Assembly (NCBI GenBank): GCA_004295085.1
Contig: SHNF01000002.1
Coordinates: 62,001 to 126,000, forward strand
DNA length: 64,000 nucleotides
Reading direction: 5' to 3'
Source of the DNA: Planctomycetota bacterium
GTDB lineage: Bacteria > Planctomycetota > UBA1135
Positions 9,063 through 16,684 of the stretch are shown piece after piece; within the stretch, counting starts at the first letter, position 1; each line of letters opens with the position of its first letter. A model generated the notes under the pieces. The model did not search any database. It had not been told where the DNA came from and saw only the letters and a program-made list of their open reading frames with translations. Made by a program: the position numbers and the translations under genes.

Positions 9063-9422
9063 ATGGGACGCGTCGCCGGCATCATCCGCTTCAAGGCCAA
9101 CGGGACCCAGCACCGGGCCAAGGGGAACTTTTCCTACAACATCGGCGCGCCCAAGCGCGAGGCGGTCGTCGGCGCGGACGCCGTGCACGGCTACAAGGAG
9201 ACGCCGCAGCAGCCCTTCATCGAAGGCGAGATCACGGACTCCGAGGACCTCAAGCTCAAGGACCTGGTGACCCTCGCGGACGGCACCATCACGCTCGAAC
9301 TCGCCAACGGCAAGCTGATCGCGCTGTACGAGGCCTGGTTCGCCGGGGACGGGACGGGCCAGACCCAGGAGGCCAACATCGCCGTGCGCTACGAGGGCAT
9401 GCGCGCCGAGGAGGTGGCGTGA
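9063..9422 (+). CDS. phage tail tube protein (Mu gpM family)
   Basis: 119-aa tube subunit, directly downstream of the sheath as in Mu. The sequence follows the FluMu tail-tube pattern: a short N-terminal helix, strand F-K-A-N-G-T, then G-N-F-S-Y-N-I-G-A-P-K-R-E-A-V-V-G, H-G-Y-K-E-T-P-Q-Q-P-F-I-E-G-E-I-T-D, and the terminal V-R-Y-E-G-M-R-A-E-E. It forms the inner tube through which DNA passes. The AGGAG site at 9052-9056 precedes ATG 9063. Its TGA overlaps the GTG start of the assembly chaperone (GTGA). Confidence 0.93.
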   Translation: MGRVAGIIRFKANGTQHRAKGNFSYNIGAPKREAVVGADAVHGYKETPQQPFIEGEITDSEDLKLKDLVTLADGTITLELANGKLIALYEAWFAGDGTGQTQEANIAVRYEGMRAEEVA

Positions 9423-9793
9423 ACGACGCAGAGGTGAGAGCCACCGCAGAGAAGGACCAGGAGCTCGCGGCCCAGATCGCCCTGATCGAGCAGAAGTACC
9501 CCAGGAACGAGAAGGGCAGCAGGATCCTGCACCTGCTCCATCCCGTGACGCTGTTCGAGCAGCAGACGCCGGTCTCCGAGGTGCACTTCCGCGCGGTCCG
9601 CACCAAGGACGTGCGCGACTTCCCGGTGGATCCGAAGTCGATCGCCATGGGCAACCTCCTCGACATCGCCACCCGCATCTGGGACCAGCCAGCCGCGCTC
9701 ATGGACAAGCTGCATGGCGAGGACCGGGCAGCGGTCCTGGAGCTTTCGGGTTTTTTGCTGGGCAATTTCCTCGGGATTGGCGTCGGGCCCTAG
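9419..9793 (+). CDS. tail assembly chaperone gp41-like (unshifted product)
   Basis: 124-aa zero-frame product located between tube and tape-measure genes, the invariant position of tail assembly chaperones (lambda gpG, Mu gp41). The middle carries a typical L-H-P-V-T-L-F-E-Q-Q-T-P-V-S-E-V segment and R-A-V-R-T-K-D-V-R-D-F-P-V-D, then helices with I-A-T-R-I-W-D-Q-P. The chaperone coats the tape-measure protein before the tube polymerises. The start GTG 9419 overlaps the tube stop. A T-TTT-TTG heptamer sits in frame near the 3' end (9751-9757), giving a second, longer product listed separately. Confidence 0.88.
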   Translation: MNDAEVRATAEKDQELAAQIALIEQKYPRNEKGSRILHLLHPVTLFEQQTPVSEVHFRAVRTKDVRDFPVDPKSIAMGNLLDIATRIWDQPAALMDKLHGEDRAAVLELSGFLLGNFLGIGVGP

Positions 9794-9912
9794 GAGCGCT
9801 CGCGCGCTACTTCCGGTGGCCGCCGTCCGAGCTGTGGGAGCTGACGGAAGCGGATCTCATGTTCTGGCTGGAGCGGATCGAGGAGCTGGAGCAGGACCGT
9901 GGCGCTAGCTAA
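9419..9912 (+). CDS. tail assembly chaperone, -1 frameshifted gp41-gp42 fusion
   Basis: Predicted 164-aa long product: 113 codons of the zero frame to 9757, then 51 codons in the -1 frame from 9757 to 9909. The extension has no start codon suitable for independent translation, but reads as a convincing protein: an R-Y-F-R-W-P-P-S-E-L-W-E-L-T segment, then A-D-L-M-F-W-L-E-R-I-E-E-L. This Trp-rich L-x-x-W-L-E helix is characteristic of the second tail assembly chaperone (Mu gp42, lambda T domain). Its stop overlaps the tape-measure start (GTG 9899) by 14 nt. In lambda the T domain bridges tape measure and tube subunits; the same is inferred here. Confidence 0.85.
9751..9757 (+). other. programmed -1 frameshift site (T TTT TTG)
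   Basis: The zero frame of the chaperone reads TCG GGT TTT TTG CTG at 9746-9760, so T9751 and the codons 9752-9754 and 9755-9757 form a perfect X-XXY-YYZ slippery heptamer in the correct phase. Slipping back one base places the next codon at 9757 and opens a frame that continues to a TAA at 9910-9912. The site is 37 nt before the zero-frame stop. Conserved frameshifting in tail assembly genes is established for dsDNA phages including lambda and Mu. Confidence 0.88.
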
Positions 9913-11692
9913 GTACCCGATCCAGATCATCATCCAGGCGGTGGACCGGTTCACGGCGCCGGTGCAGCGGATGAACCGTTTCACGCGCGGCATCGCGCTC
10001 CCGTTCCAGCGGCTCGGCGGCAAGCTCGAAGCGCTGGGGCGCACCGCCGGCATCGACAAGCTGGGCAAGTCCGTGGGCGACGTCGGCCGAGCCTTTGGCG
10101 GCCTGTTCGACTTCGCCCGGCGCACGCTGCTCGGGATTGGGACCTGGACGGTGCTCGGCAGCGCGAGCCTGCTTGGCATGGCAACGGCCATCTCGCGCGT
10201 GGGCGAGAACATCGTCGAGACCAGCCGCCAGCTCGGGGTCGGGAGCACCTTCCTCCAGGAGTGGCGGTTCGCAGCGACGCGCAGCGGGCTCGCCGCGGAG
10301 GACCTGGACCAGGGTCTGTTCCAGCTGCAGAAGCGCCTGGCCGAAGCGGCGACCGGCGAGGGCGAGAGCGCCGAGGTCCTGACCGCACTGGGGATCGCGG
10401 CCACCGACGTCGAGGGGCGGCTGCGCCCGCTCGAGGACATCGTCCCGGAGATCCAGGAGCGCCTCGCTGGCCTCCACAGCGAGACGCTGCGCAACGCCCT
10501 GGCCGCGAAGCTGTTCGGCCGGGAGGGCCAGCAGCTGGGCCTGCTGCTCTCGCGGCCGCGTGAGGAGATGCAGGGGCTGATCGATCGCGCCCACGAGCTC
10601 GGCGCCATCCTGGACGGCGAGGCCCTGGCGGCCAGCATGGAGTACGCCGACTCCTGGAAGGACCTGCAGTCCACGCTGGGAGGTGTCCGCAACACCCTTG
10701 CGACCGCGGTCCTGCCGGTGCTGACCAGCATCATCGAGAAGCTGCAGGCCTGGCTGGTCGGCCACCGCGCACAGATCCAGGCCTTTGCGGAGGCGCTCGC
10801 GCGCAGTCTGCCCGACGCGCTGCGCTCAATTCGCGATTGGCTGGTCGCTCTCGCCAAGGCGGTGGATCCGCTCGTGCAGGCATTCGGCTGGCTGGCCGAG
10901 CGCGTCGGCGCCGTCAACCTGGTGCTCGGCACCCTGGCGGTGGTGATCGGCGGCAAGCTGGTCGTGGCGATCGCCGCCGTGATCAAGGCCCTGATGGCTC
11001 TCAACCTCACGATCCTGGGCACGCCGATCGGCTGGATCCTGGCAGGGATCGCCGCCCTCGTGGCCGCCGGCTACCTCCTGGTGCGCAACTGGGACACGAT
11101 CGCGGCCTTCTTCACGCGGATCTGGGGTGGCATCCGCGACGTCGTCGGCTCCGTCGCAACCTGGATCAGCGACAAGATCCAGTGGCTCGCCGGCGTCGTC
11201 ACCGCGCCGTTCCGGGCGGTGCTGTCGTTCTACCTCCTGGTCTGGAGCACCATCTTCGAGACAGCCTCGAAAGTGGTCAGCGGGATCCACGCGCGTGTCC
11301 TGTGGCTGGCCGACATGGTGCAGAAACCGTTCCTGGCCATCGGCGAGTTCTTCGCCGGCGTGTGGGACAGCATCCAGGAGAAGGTGCGGTCCGTGATCGA
11401 TTGGATCATGGACAAGGTCCGTGCCCTCACCAGCTGGCTGCCCAACTGGGTAAAGGACAAGCTCGGACTCACGGCGCCCGAGGAGCCCCAGCCCGCGGGC
11501 AACGGGCAGCGCACGTCCGACCTGGTGCGAGCTGCGATCCTGGCGCCCTCGGCGCGCCCCACACCATTGCGCTCCGAGGCCGCCCTGCGCGTGGAGTTCG
11601 TGAACGCCCCGCCGGGCACGCGGGTGCGCACCGAGCGCAACGACGGCACCGAGCTGGACCTCTCCATGGGCTACGCGATGGTGCAACCCTAG
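9899..11692 (+). CDS. tail tape measure protein
   Basis: 597-aa tape measure that sets tail length and is later ejected. The N-terminus (YPIQIIIQAVDRFTAPVQRM) is the typical strand-plus-helix opening, followed by long amphipathic helices. Hydrophobic segments lie at about residues 80-100 (LLGIGTWTVLGSASLLGMAT), 340-390 (LVLGTLAVVIGGKLVVAIAA and an adjoining Ile/Leu/Ala-rich stretch) and around 430-455, consistent with membrane insertion during DNA entry. A tail of about 60 residues after the last helix is polar. It starts at GTG 9899 within the frameshift extension of the chaperone. It is short for the family, implying a comparatively short tail. Confidence 0.94.
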   Translation: MALAKYPIQIIIQAVDRFTAPVQRMNRFTRGIALPFQRLGGKLEALGRTAGIDKLGKSVGDVGRAFGGLFDFARRTLLGIGTWTVLGSASLLGMATAISRVGENIVETSRQLGVGSTFLQEWRFAATRSGLAAEDLDQGLFQLQKRLAEAATGEGESAEVLTALGIAATDVEGRLRPLEDIVPEIQERLAGLHSETLRNALAAKLFGREGQQLGLLLSRPREEMQGLIDRAHELGAILDGEALAASMEYADSWKDLQSTLGGVRNTLATAVLPVLTSIIEKLQAWLVGHRAQIQAFAEALARSLPDALRSIRDWLVALAKAVDPLVQAFGWLAERVGAVNLVLGTLAVVIGGKLVVAIAAVIKALMALNLTILGTPIGWILAGIAALVAAGYLLVRNWDTIAAFFTRIWGGIRDVVGSVATWISDKIQWLAGVVTAPFRAVLSFYLLVWSTIFETASKVVSGIHARVLWLADMVQKPFLAIGEFFAGVWDSIQEKVRSVIDWIMDKVRALTSWLPNWVKDKLGLTAPEEPQPAGNGQRTSDLVRAAILAPSARPTPLRSEAALRVEFVNAPPGTRVRTERNDGTELDLSMGYAMVQP

Positions 11693-11696
11693 ACCC

Positions 11697-12938
11697 ATGG
11701 CCACCTGGCGCGATCGTCTCCGGCCCGCGAGCTTTCGCGGCGTCGCGTTCTTCGTCGAGGTTGCCGACAGCCTCAGCGGCCGGCGGCTCGCCCGCCACGA
11801 CTTCACGCAGTTCGACTTCCCGGTCATGGAGGACCTCGGCAAGCAACCGAGCGAGTTCCGTTTGGAGGCCTACCTGCTCGGGCCCGACTACATGACGCAG
11901 CGGGACGCTCTGATCGCCGCGCTCGAGCAGCCGGGTCCGAGCGTCCTGGTCCACCCCTACCTCGGCTCCAAGCTGGTCCAGCAGACCCAGGCGTTCCAGT
12001 TCCGCGAGACCACCGCGGACGGCGGGTTCGTGCGCTTCGCCATCTTCCTGGTGGAGATCGGCCAGGTCACGGCCGCACCACCCCCGGAGGACCGCGACCA
12101 GGCGCTCGAGGATGCCGCCGACGCCCTCTCCGACGCGACCAGCGAGGACATCGCCTCCACCGTGGTCGCGGATCGCGTGCAGGTCTCCAGCCCGCCCACC
12201 GAGCCCGGCACCAGCGTCCCGGCCCCGGAGTTCGTGCGCGAGGCCACGCGAGACGAGCTGCTGCACGCGGGCCAGGTACTCCAGGGCCTCAACGTCTTCA
12301 GCCGCCGGGCCCAGGAGGTGGCGCAGTTCAGCGCCCACGTCGCCGACCTGATCGCGCGCGCCTCCGAGCTCGCCACGGCGCCGGCGGAGATCCCGATCGC
12401 GCTGCGCCTGGCCGTCCAGGACGTGGCCGCGGCCGCTGGCAACGCGCTCGACGCCCTGTACGCCTACCAGGCAGTCTTTGGCCTGGAGGCCTCGGGCACG
12501 GGTGGCCCCTCGCCGCTGCAGCGCGCCGCGGACGCCAATGCACGCGCCGTCGCGCAGGGCACTCGCCTGTTCGCCCTGGCGGAAGCCTCGATGCTGGCGC
12601 CCTCGATCCCCTGGGAGTCCTACGAGCAGGCCGTAGCGGCCCGCCAGGCGCTGGACGACGAGATCGACGCACTTGCCGCCAGCGTTTCGGACAAGGTCTA
12701 TGCCGCTCTCATGGCGCTGCGCGCCAAGCTCCACCGCGTGATCCCGCCGCCGGACCAGGACCTGCCACGGCTGCGCAGCTACACGCCGGCCTCGACCCTG
12801 CCGGCCCTGGTGATCGCCTACGAGCTCTACGGCGACACCGAGGACGAGCTCGCGCTGGTCGCGCGCAACCGGATCCGCCACCCGGGCTTCGTGCCCGGCG
12901 GCCAGCCCCTGGAGATCCTGGTCGATGGAAGCGCTTGA
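11697..12938 (+). CDS. DNA circularisation / tail protein, Mu gpN family
   Basis: 413-aa protein following the tape measure, in the position of Mu gpN. The N-terminal 90 residues match the DNA circularisation N-terminal domain: W-R-D-R-L-R-P-A-S-F-R-G-V-A-F-F-V, then a G-R-R-L-A-R-H-D-F-T segment, Y-L-L-G-P-D-Y, and a V-L-V-H-P-Y-L-G motif near residue 85. The remainder is helical, rich in Ala/Glu, ending with a short beta segment (F-V-P-G-G-Q-P-L-E-I-L) that resembles a LysM-like tail. In Mu it is part of the tail/baseplate hub assembly and is injected with DNA. It overlaps the next gene by 14 nt. Confidence 0.9.
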   Translation: MATWRDRLRPASFRGVAFFVEVADSLSGRRLARHDFTQFDFPVMEDLGKQPSEFRLEAYLLGPDYMTQRDALIAALEQPGPSVLVHPYLGSKLVQQTQAFQFRETTADGGFVRFAIFLVEIGQVTAAPPPEDRDQALEDAADALSDATSEDIASTVVADRVQVSSPPTEPGTSVPAPEFVREATRDELLHAGQVLQGLNVFSRRAQEVAQFSAHVADLIARASELATAPAEIPIALRLAVQDVAAAAGNALDALYAYQAVFGLEASGTGGPSPLQRAADANARAVAQGTRLFALAEASMLAPSIPWESYEQAVAARQALDDEIDALAASVSDKVYAALMALRAKLHRVIPPPDQDLPRLRSYTPASTLPALVIAYELYGDTEDELALVARNRIRHPGFVPGGQPLEILVDGSA

Positions 12939-13986
12939 GGTGACCGTTCGAGGGCGGGTCTACACGGCCTGGACCAGCGTCTCGATCAGCCGGTCCATGG
13001 AGGCGGTCGCTGGCAGTTTCCAGGTGACGGCCAAGGCCAAGCCCTGGTTCATCCCCCCAGGCGCGCCGGTGCGCCTGCGCGTGGAGGGCGCGGACCTGAT
13101 CCAGGGCTACGTGGACTCCCATGAGAGCAGCAGTGATCGCCCCGGCGCGCTGGTGGTCAGCGGTCGGGACAAGACAGCGGACTTGATTGACTGCTCTGCC
13201 ATGAACGATCCCTCCGAGTGGCGCGGTCTGCAGCTGCACGAGATCGCCGCGGAGATCGCCGATCCATTCGGGATCGAGGTCGCACTCGAGACCGAGCCGG
13301 GCCCAGCCTTCCCGGTGTTCCGCCTGCAGCCCGGCGAGAAGGCCTGGGGCGCGATCGAGCGCGCCTGCCGGCTGCGTGGAGTGCTCGCCTACACGCGCGG
13401 CGATGGCATCCTTCTGCTCACGGCCGCCCACGACCGAGACCATGCCTCCGTGCCCCTGTTCGAAGGACGCAACATCGAGTCCTTCCGCTACTTGAGCAGC
13501 CTGGCGGACCGCTTCAGCGCCTACGTGGTCCGCGGCCAGGGCTTCGGCAGCGACGAGGACTTCGGCGACGTCGTGGCCGGGGTCCAGGGCGACGCCAACG
13601 ACGCCGGTGTGACACGCTATCGACCTCTCGCCCAGATCGCTGAGGGCGCGGTCACGGGTGCCTCCGCGCAGCGGCGCGCCCAGTGGGAGGCCGCGGTGCG
13701 GGCGGCGCGCAGCGCCGGCCTCTCGGTGCTCGTGATGGGCTGGCGCGAGACCCCGGGCGGGCCGCTGTGGCGCGTCAACAGCCTGGTCCAGGTGGAGATC
13801 CCCAGCATCCGCGTCGCAGGGACGTTCCGCATTGCGGCCACGCGCATGACGTTCGACGAACGCGCCGGCACGCGCTGCGACCTCAGTCTCGCCCGACCGG
13901 ACGCCTTCCACGCCGAGCCGCTCCTCACGGAGGGCGAGAACCCATTCGCCGCGCTGGTCGCGGCTGACCTGGATGCTGCGTCGTGA
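12925..13986 (+). CDS. baseplate hub protein, Mu gpP/gp44 family
   Basis: 353-aa hub protein with the gp27-like fold expected at this place. It opens with V-T-V-R-G-R-V-Y-T-A-W-T-S-V-S-I-S-R-S, followed by S-F-Q-V-T-A-K, a V-R-L-R-V-E-G-A-D-L-I-Q-G-Y-V-D motif (about residues 49-64) and V-S-G-R-D-K-T-A-D-L-I-D-C-S. The C-terminus contains the paired strands V-N-S-L-V-Q-V and R-I-A-A-T-R-M-T-F-D seen in hub proteins. It forms the trimer that joins the tube to the spike. Start ATG 12925 is inside the preceding gene. Confidence 0.92.
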   Translation: MEALEVTVRGRVYTAWTSVSISRSMEAVAGSFQVTAKAKPWFIPPGAPVRLRVEGADLIQGYVDSHESSSDRPGALVVSGRDKTADLIDCSAMNDPSEWRGLQLHEIAAEIADPFGIEVALETEPGPAFPVFRLQPGEKAWGAIERACRLRGVLAYTRGDGILLLTAAHDRDHASVPLFEGRNIESFRYLSSLADRFSAYVVRGQGFGSDEDFGDVVAGVQGDANDAGVTRYRPLAQIAEGAVTGASAQRRAQWEAAVRAARSAGLSVLVMGWRETPGGPLWRVNSLVQVEIPSIRVAGTFRIAATRMTFDERAGTRCDLSLARPDAFHAEPLLTEGENPFAALVAADLDAAS

Positions 13987-14531
13987 TGATCGATCCGATC
14001 CGCCGCCTCCTCGAACCGCTCAGCCGGCGCCTGAGCCTGCTCGTGTCCCGCGGCACGGTGAAGGCCAGCAACGACGCCCGCAAGATCCAGGAGCTCCAGG
14101 TCAGCCTGCTCGCCAAGGAGACCCAGGATGGCCTGGAGCGATTCCAGCAGTACGGGCTGACGGGACGACCATTCGCTGACGCCGAAGCCTTGGTCGTTTT
14201 CCTCGGGGGCTCCCGCGACCATGGCATCGTGATCGCTGTCGATGATCGCCGCTATCGGCTGCTGGGCCTGGCGGAAGGTGAAGTGGCCCTCTACGACGAC
14301 CAGGGCAATCGGGTGCATCTGAAGCGCAACCACGAGATCGAGGTCGTCGCCGCCACCAAGATCACACTGCAGGCGACCACGGTCCGGGTGAACGGCACCC
14401 TCGAGACCACCGGCGATATCCGCGACCTTCTTGGAGGTGGTGGCGGCGGGTCCTCCATGGAGGAGATCCGGACCATCTACAACGCTCACACCCACCCGGG
14501 CGGCGGCCCGCCGAGCCCGCAGATGCCATGA
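13983..14531 (+). CDS. baseplate spike protein, Mu gp45 family
   Basis: 182-aa membrane-piercing spike. After an N-terminal helical segment come an OB-like domain with F-Q-Q-Y-G-L-T-G-R-P-F and V-V-F-L-G-G-S-R-D-H, then the triple-stranded beta-helix region (I-E-V-V-A-A-T-K-I-T-L-Q). The C-terminus ends in an H-T-H motif (His169 and His171) with a Pro/Gly-rich tip, the iron-binding apex known from P2 and Mu-type spikes. A Gly-rich loop lies at about residues 150-157. Start is GTG 13983 or ATG 13986, both overlapping the hub stop. Confidence 0.94.
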   Translation: MMIDPIRRLLEPLSRRLSLLVSRGTVKASNDARKIQELQVSLLAKETQDGLERFQQYGLTGRPFADAEALVVFLGGSRDHGIVIAVDDRRYRLLGLAEGEVALYDDQGNRVHLKRNHEIEVVAATKITLQATTVRVNGTLETTGDIRDLLGGGGGGSSMEEIRTIYNAHTHPGGGPPSPQMP

Positions 14532-15001
14532 CCGACATCGCCCTGGAGATCGGAGAGGACGGGGCCGACCTGGCGATGGCCGGCGGCGACCTCGCGCGCG
14601 ACGAAGGCCTGGTCACAGCCGTCCTGATCAGCTTGTTCAGCGATCGGCGCGCCGAGCCTGCCGAACTGCTGCCGCCGCTCGAGACCTCGGCGCGCGGCTA
14701 TTGGGGCGACACCCAGGAGGATCGCCTGGGAAGCCTCCTGTGGTTCCTGTGGCGCGAGAAGGCGAGCGAGGAGACCAGGAGGCGCGCGGAGGAGTACGCC
14801 CAACAGGCGCTGTCCTGGCTCGTCCAGGACGGCGTAGCGGAACGGGTCGAGGCGGTAGCCGAATACGTGCGCGCCGGCGTCCTCTCTCTGACGGTGCAGA
14901 TCCAGCGCGGCCGCGCGCGCCGCTACTCCGGAGTATTCGCAGCGCAATCCGCTGCGCATTACGGCCTGCCGGGCGTGGAACTCCACCTGCTCACGCTCTG
15001 A
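14528..15001 (+). CDS. baseplate protein, Mu gp46 / gp25-like
   Basis: 157-aa GP46-family protein, the Mu equivalent of the T4 gp25/P2 gpW wedge. Typical features: opening D-I-A-L-E-I-G-E-D-G-A-D-L, an L-x-T-A-V-L-I-S-L-F-S-D-R-R-A segment near residue 35-50, R-G-Y-W-G-D-T-Q-E-D-R-L-G-S-L-L-W (residues 57-74), and a C-terminal strand pattern around residues 120-130. It overlaps the spike gene by 4 nt (ATGA) and precedes gp47 by 10 nt. It nucleates sheath assembly on the baseplate. Confidence 0.93.
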   Translation: MTDIALEIGEDGADLAMAGGDLARDEGLVTAVLISLFSDRRAEPAELLPPLETSARGYWGDTQEDRLGSLLWFLWREKASEETRRRAEEYAQQALSWLVQDGVAERVEAVAEYVRAGVLSLTVQIQRGRARRYSGVFAAQSAAHYGLPGVELHLLTL

Positions 15002-15011
15002 AATCGGCGGC

Positions 15012-16067
15012 GTGCCGTTTGCACGCCCGAGCCTGCAGGATCTCCGCCAGCGCGTCGAGGCCGATCTGGTCGGCGCGGTGCTCGGTGTCGGAGCGCTCCT
15101 GCGCCGCTCGCTCCTGCAGATCCTGGCCTGGGCCGTCGCCGCTGCGGCGCACCTGCTCCACGGCCACCTGGAGTGGAACTCCCGCCAACTCTTTCCCGAC
15201 ACCGCCGACGCCGCGGAGCTCGACCGCTGGGCCTCGCTCTATGGCGTGCTCCGCAAGGCCGCGGCCTTCGCGCAGGGCTCTGCGACCTTCACGGGCAGTA
15301 ACGGAGTGCTTATCCCCGCGGGCACGCGCATGCGGCGCGCCGACGCGGCCGAGTACGCAACAGACGCCGATGCGGTCGTGGCGGGCGGCACCGCGACGGC
15401 GGCGGTCACCGCCGTCCTTGCCGGCACCGCCGGCAACGCGCCGGCCGCGACCGCGCTCACTCTCACCAGCCCCATCGCGGGCCTGAGCAGCAGCGCGGTC
15501 GTGGCCGCGGGCGGCCTGATCGACGGCGCCGACGTCGAGGACGATACGGCGTTGCGCGCGCGCGTGATCGCGCGCATCCAACAGCCTCCCCAGGGCGGCG
15601 CCGCCGACGACTACGAGACCTGGGCCCTGGAGGTCAGCGGGGTGACGCGCGCCTGGGTGTACTCCGAGTACCTGGGGCCCGGCACGGTCGGGGTCACGTT
15701 CGTGATGGACGAGCAGACCCCCAGCATCATCCCCAGCGCCGGCAAGGTCGACGAGGTCCAGGACTACATCGACGCGCGCCGGCCTGTGACGGCGGCTGTC
15801 ACGGTCTTTGCTCCGGTCGCCGATGCCCTCAACTTCACGATCGACCTCACGCCGGACACCGCCGCCGTGCGGTCGGCCGTCGAGGCCGCGCTCCAGGACC
15901 TCCTGCGCCGCGAAGCGAGCCCGGGCGGCACGCTCCTGATCAGCCGCATTCGCGAGGCCATCAGCACCGCCGCCGGCGAGAGCGACCACGTCCTGACCAC
16001 GCCCACGGCCAACGTCGTGTCCACGGCCGGCCAAATCAAGGTCTTCGGAGTCATCACGTGGTCCTAG
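15012..16067 (+). CDS. baseplate J/gp47 family wedge protein
   Basis: 351-aa baseplate wedge subunit. Characteristic features: P-F-A-R-P-S-L-Q-D-L-R-Q-R at the start, W-N-S-R-Q-L-F-P-D-T-A-D-A-A-E-L-D-R-W-A (about residues 56-75), an Ala/Thr-rich duplicated beta region (residues 90-180), then D-D-Y-E-T-W-A-L-E-V-S-G-V-T-R-A-W-V-Y (about 198-216) and G-T-V-G-V-T-F-V. Start GTG 15012; it ends inside the next gene (10-nt overlap). Confidence 0.95.
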   Translation: MPFARPSLQDLRQRVEADLVGAVLGVGALLRRSLLQILAWAVAAAAHLLHGHLEWNSRQLFPDTADAAELDRWASLYGVLRKAAAFAQGSATFTGSNGVLIPAGTRMRRADAAEYATDADAVVAGGTATAAVTAVLAGTAGNAPAATALTLTSPIAGLSSSAVVAAGGLIDGADVEDDTALRARVIARIQQPPQGGAADDYETWALEVSGVTRAWVYSEYLGPGTVGVTFVMDEQTPSIIPSAGKVDEVQDYIDARRPVTAAVTVFAPVADALNFTIDLTPDTAAVRSAVEAALQDLLRREASPGGTLLISRIREAISTAAGESDHVLTTPTANVVSTAGQIKVFGVITWS

Positions 16068-16684
16068 AGCGCGTGCGCCAATACGCCGACCAGCTGTGGG
16101 CGCTGCTGCCCACGGGCCTGGTCTGGCGCCGCAGCCCCGGCACGGTGTTCGACGCGCTGCTGCAGGGCTGCGCCGGCGAGCTTGCGCGACTGGACAAGCG
16201 CTCCGCCGACCTCCTGCGCGAGGCGGACCCGCGCACCACGACCGAGCTCCTGGTGGATTGGGAGCGCGTCTGCGGGCTGCCGGATCCCTGCGTCGGGGAG
16301 CTCACGACCGTAGCCGAGCGGCGCGCCGCGGTGGTGCAGCGTCTCACCCAGCAGGGCGGCCAATCGGTCGCGTTCCTGCTCGCGCTCGGCCTCGCCCTCG
16401 GCTACGCGATCACGATCGAGGAGTTCCGGCCGTTCCAGTGCGGGATCTCGCAGTGCACCGACCCGCTCAGCAACGGGGACTGGATCTACACCTTCCAAGT
16501 CCACGCGCCGGAGTTCACGGTCCGGACCCTCCAGTGTGGCGTCGGGCGCATGGGCGAGCCGCTGCGCACCTGGAGGAATGACCTGCTGGAGTGCGCGATC
16601 CAGCGCGCAAAGCCGGCGCACACCCACGTCCTGTTCGCCTACGACGCGGGCAGCGGCGACCACTGGTTCATCGGACCCTCGTAA
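16058..16684 (+). CDS. Mu gp48 / YmfQ-family tail protein (DUF2313)
   Basis: 208-aa protein with the YmfQ pattern: Y-A-D-Q-L-W-A-L-L-P-T-G-L-V-W near residues 10-24, D-A-L-L-Q-G-C-A-G-E-L-A-R-L-D, and T-T-E-L-L-V-D-W-E-R-V-C-G-L-P-D (about residues 61-76). The C-terminal part carries R-P-F-Q-C-G-I-S-Q-C and ends with H-T-H-V-L-F-A-Y-D. Mu gp48 links the wedge to the fibre network. It starts at GTG 16058 within gp47, and its TAA overlaps the fibre ATG (TAATG). Confidence 0.9.
   Translation: MVLERVRQYADQLWALLPTGLVWRRSPGTVFDALLQGCAGELARLDKRSADLLREADPRTTTELLVDWERVCGLPDPCVGELTTVAERRAAVVQRLTQQGGQSVAFLLALGLALGYAITIEEFRPFQCGISQCTDPLSNGDWIYTFQVHAPEFTVRTLQCGVGRMGEPLRTWRNDLLECAIQRAKPAHTHVLFAYDAGSGDHWFIGPS

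Noticed and set aside
9714..9908. Separate 64-aa gene between the chaperone and the tape measure
   Set aside because: It is the wrong frame. The meaningful sequence is in the -1 frame reached by frameshifting at 9751-9757.
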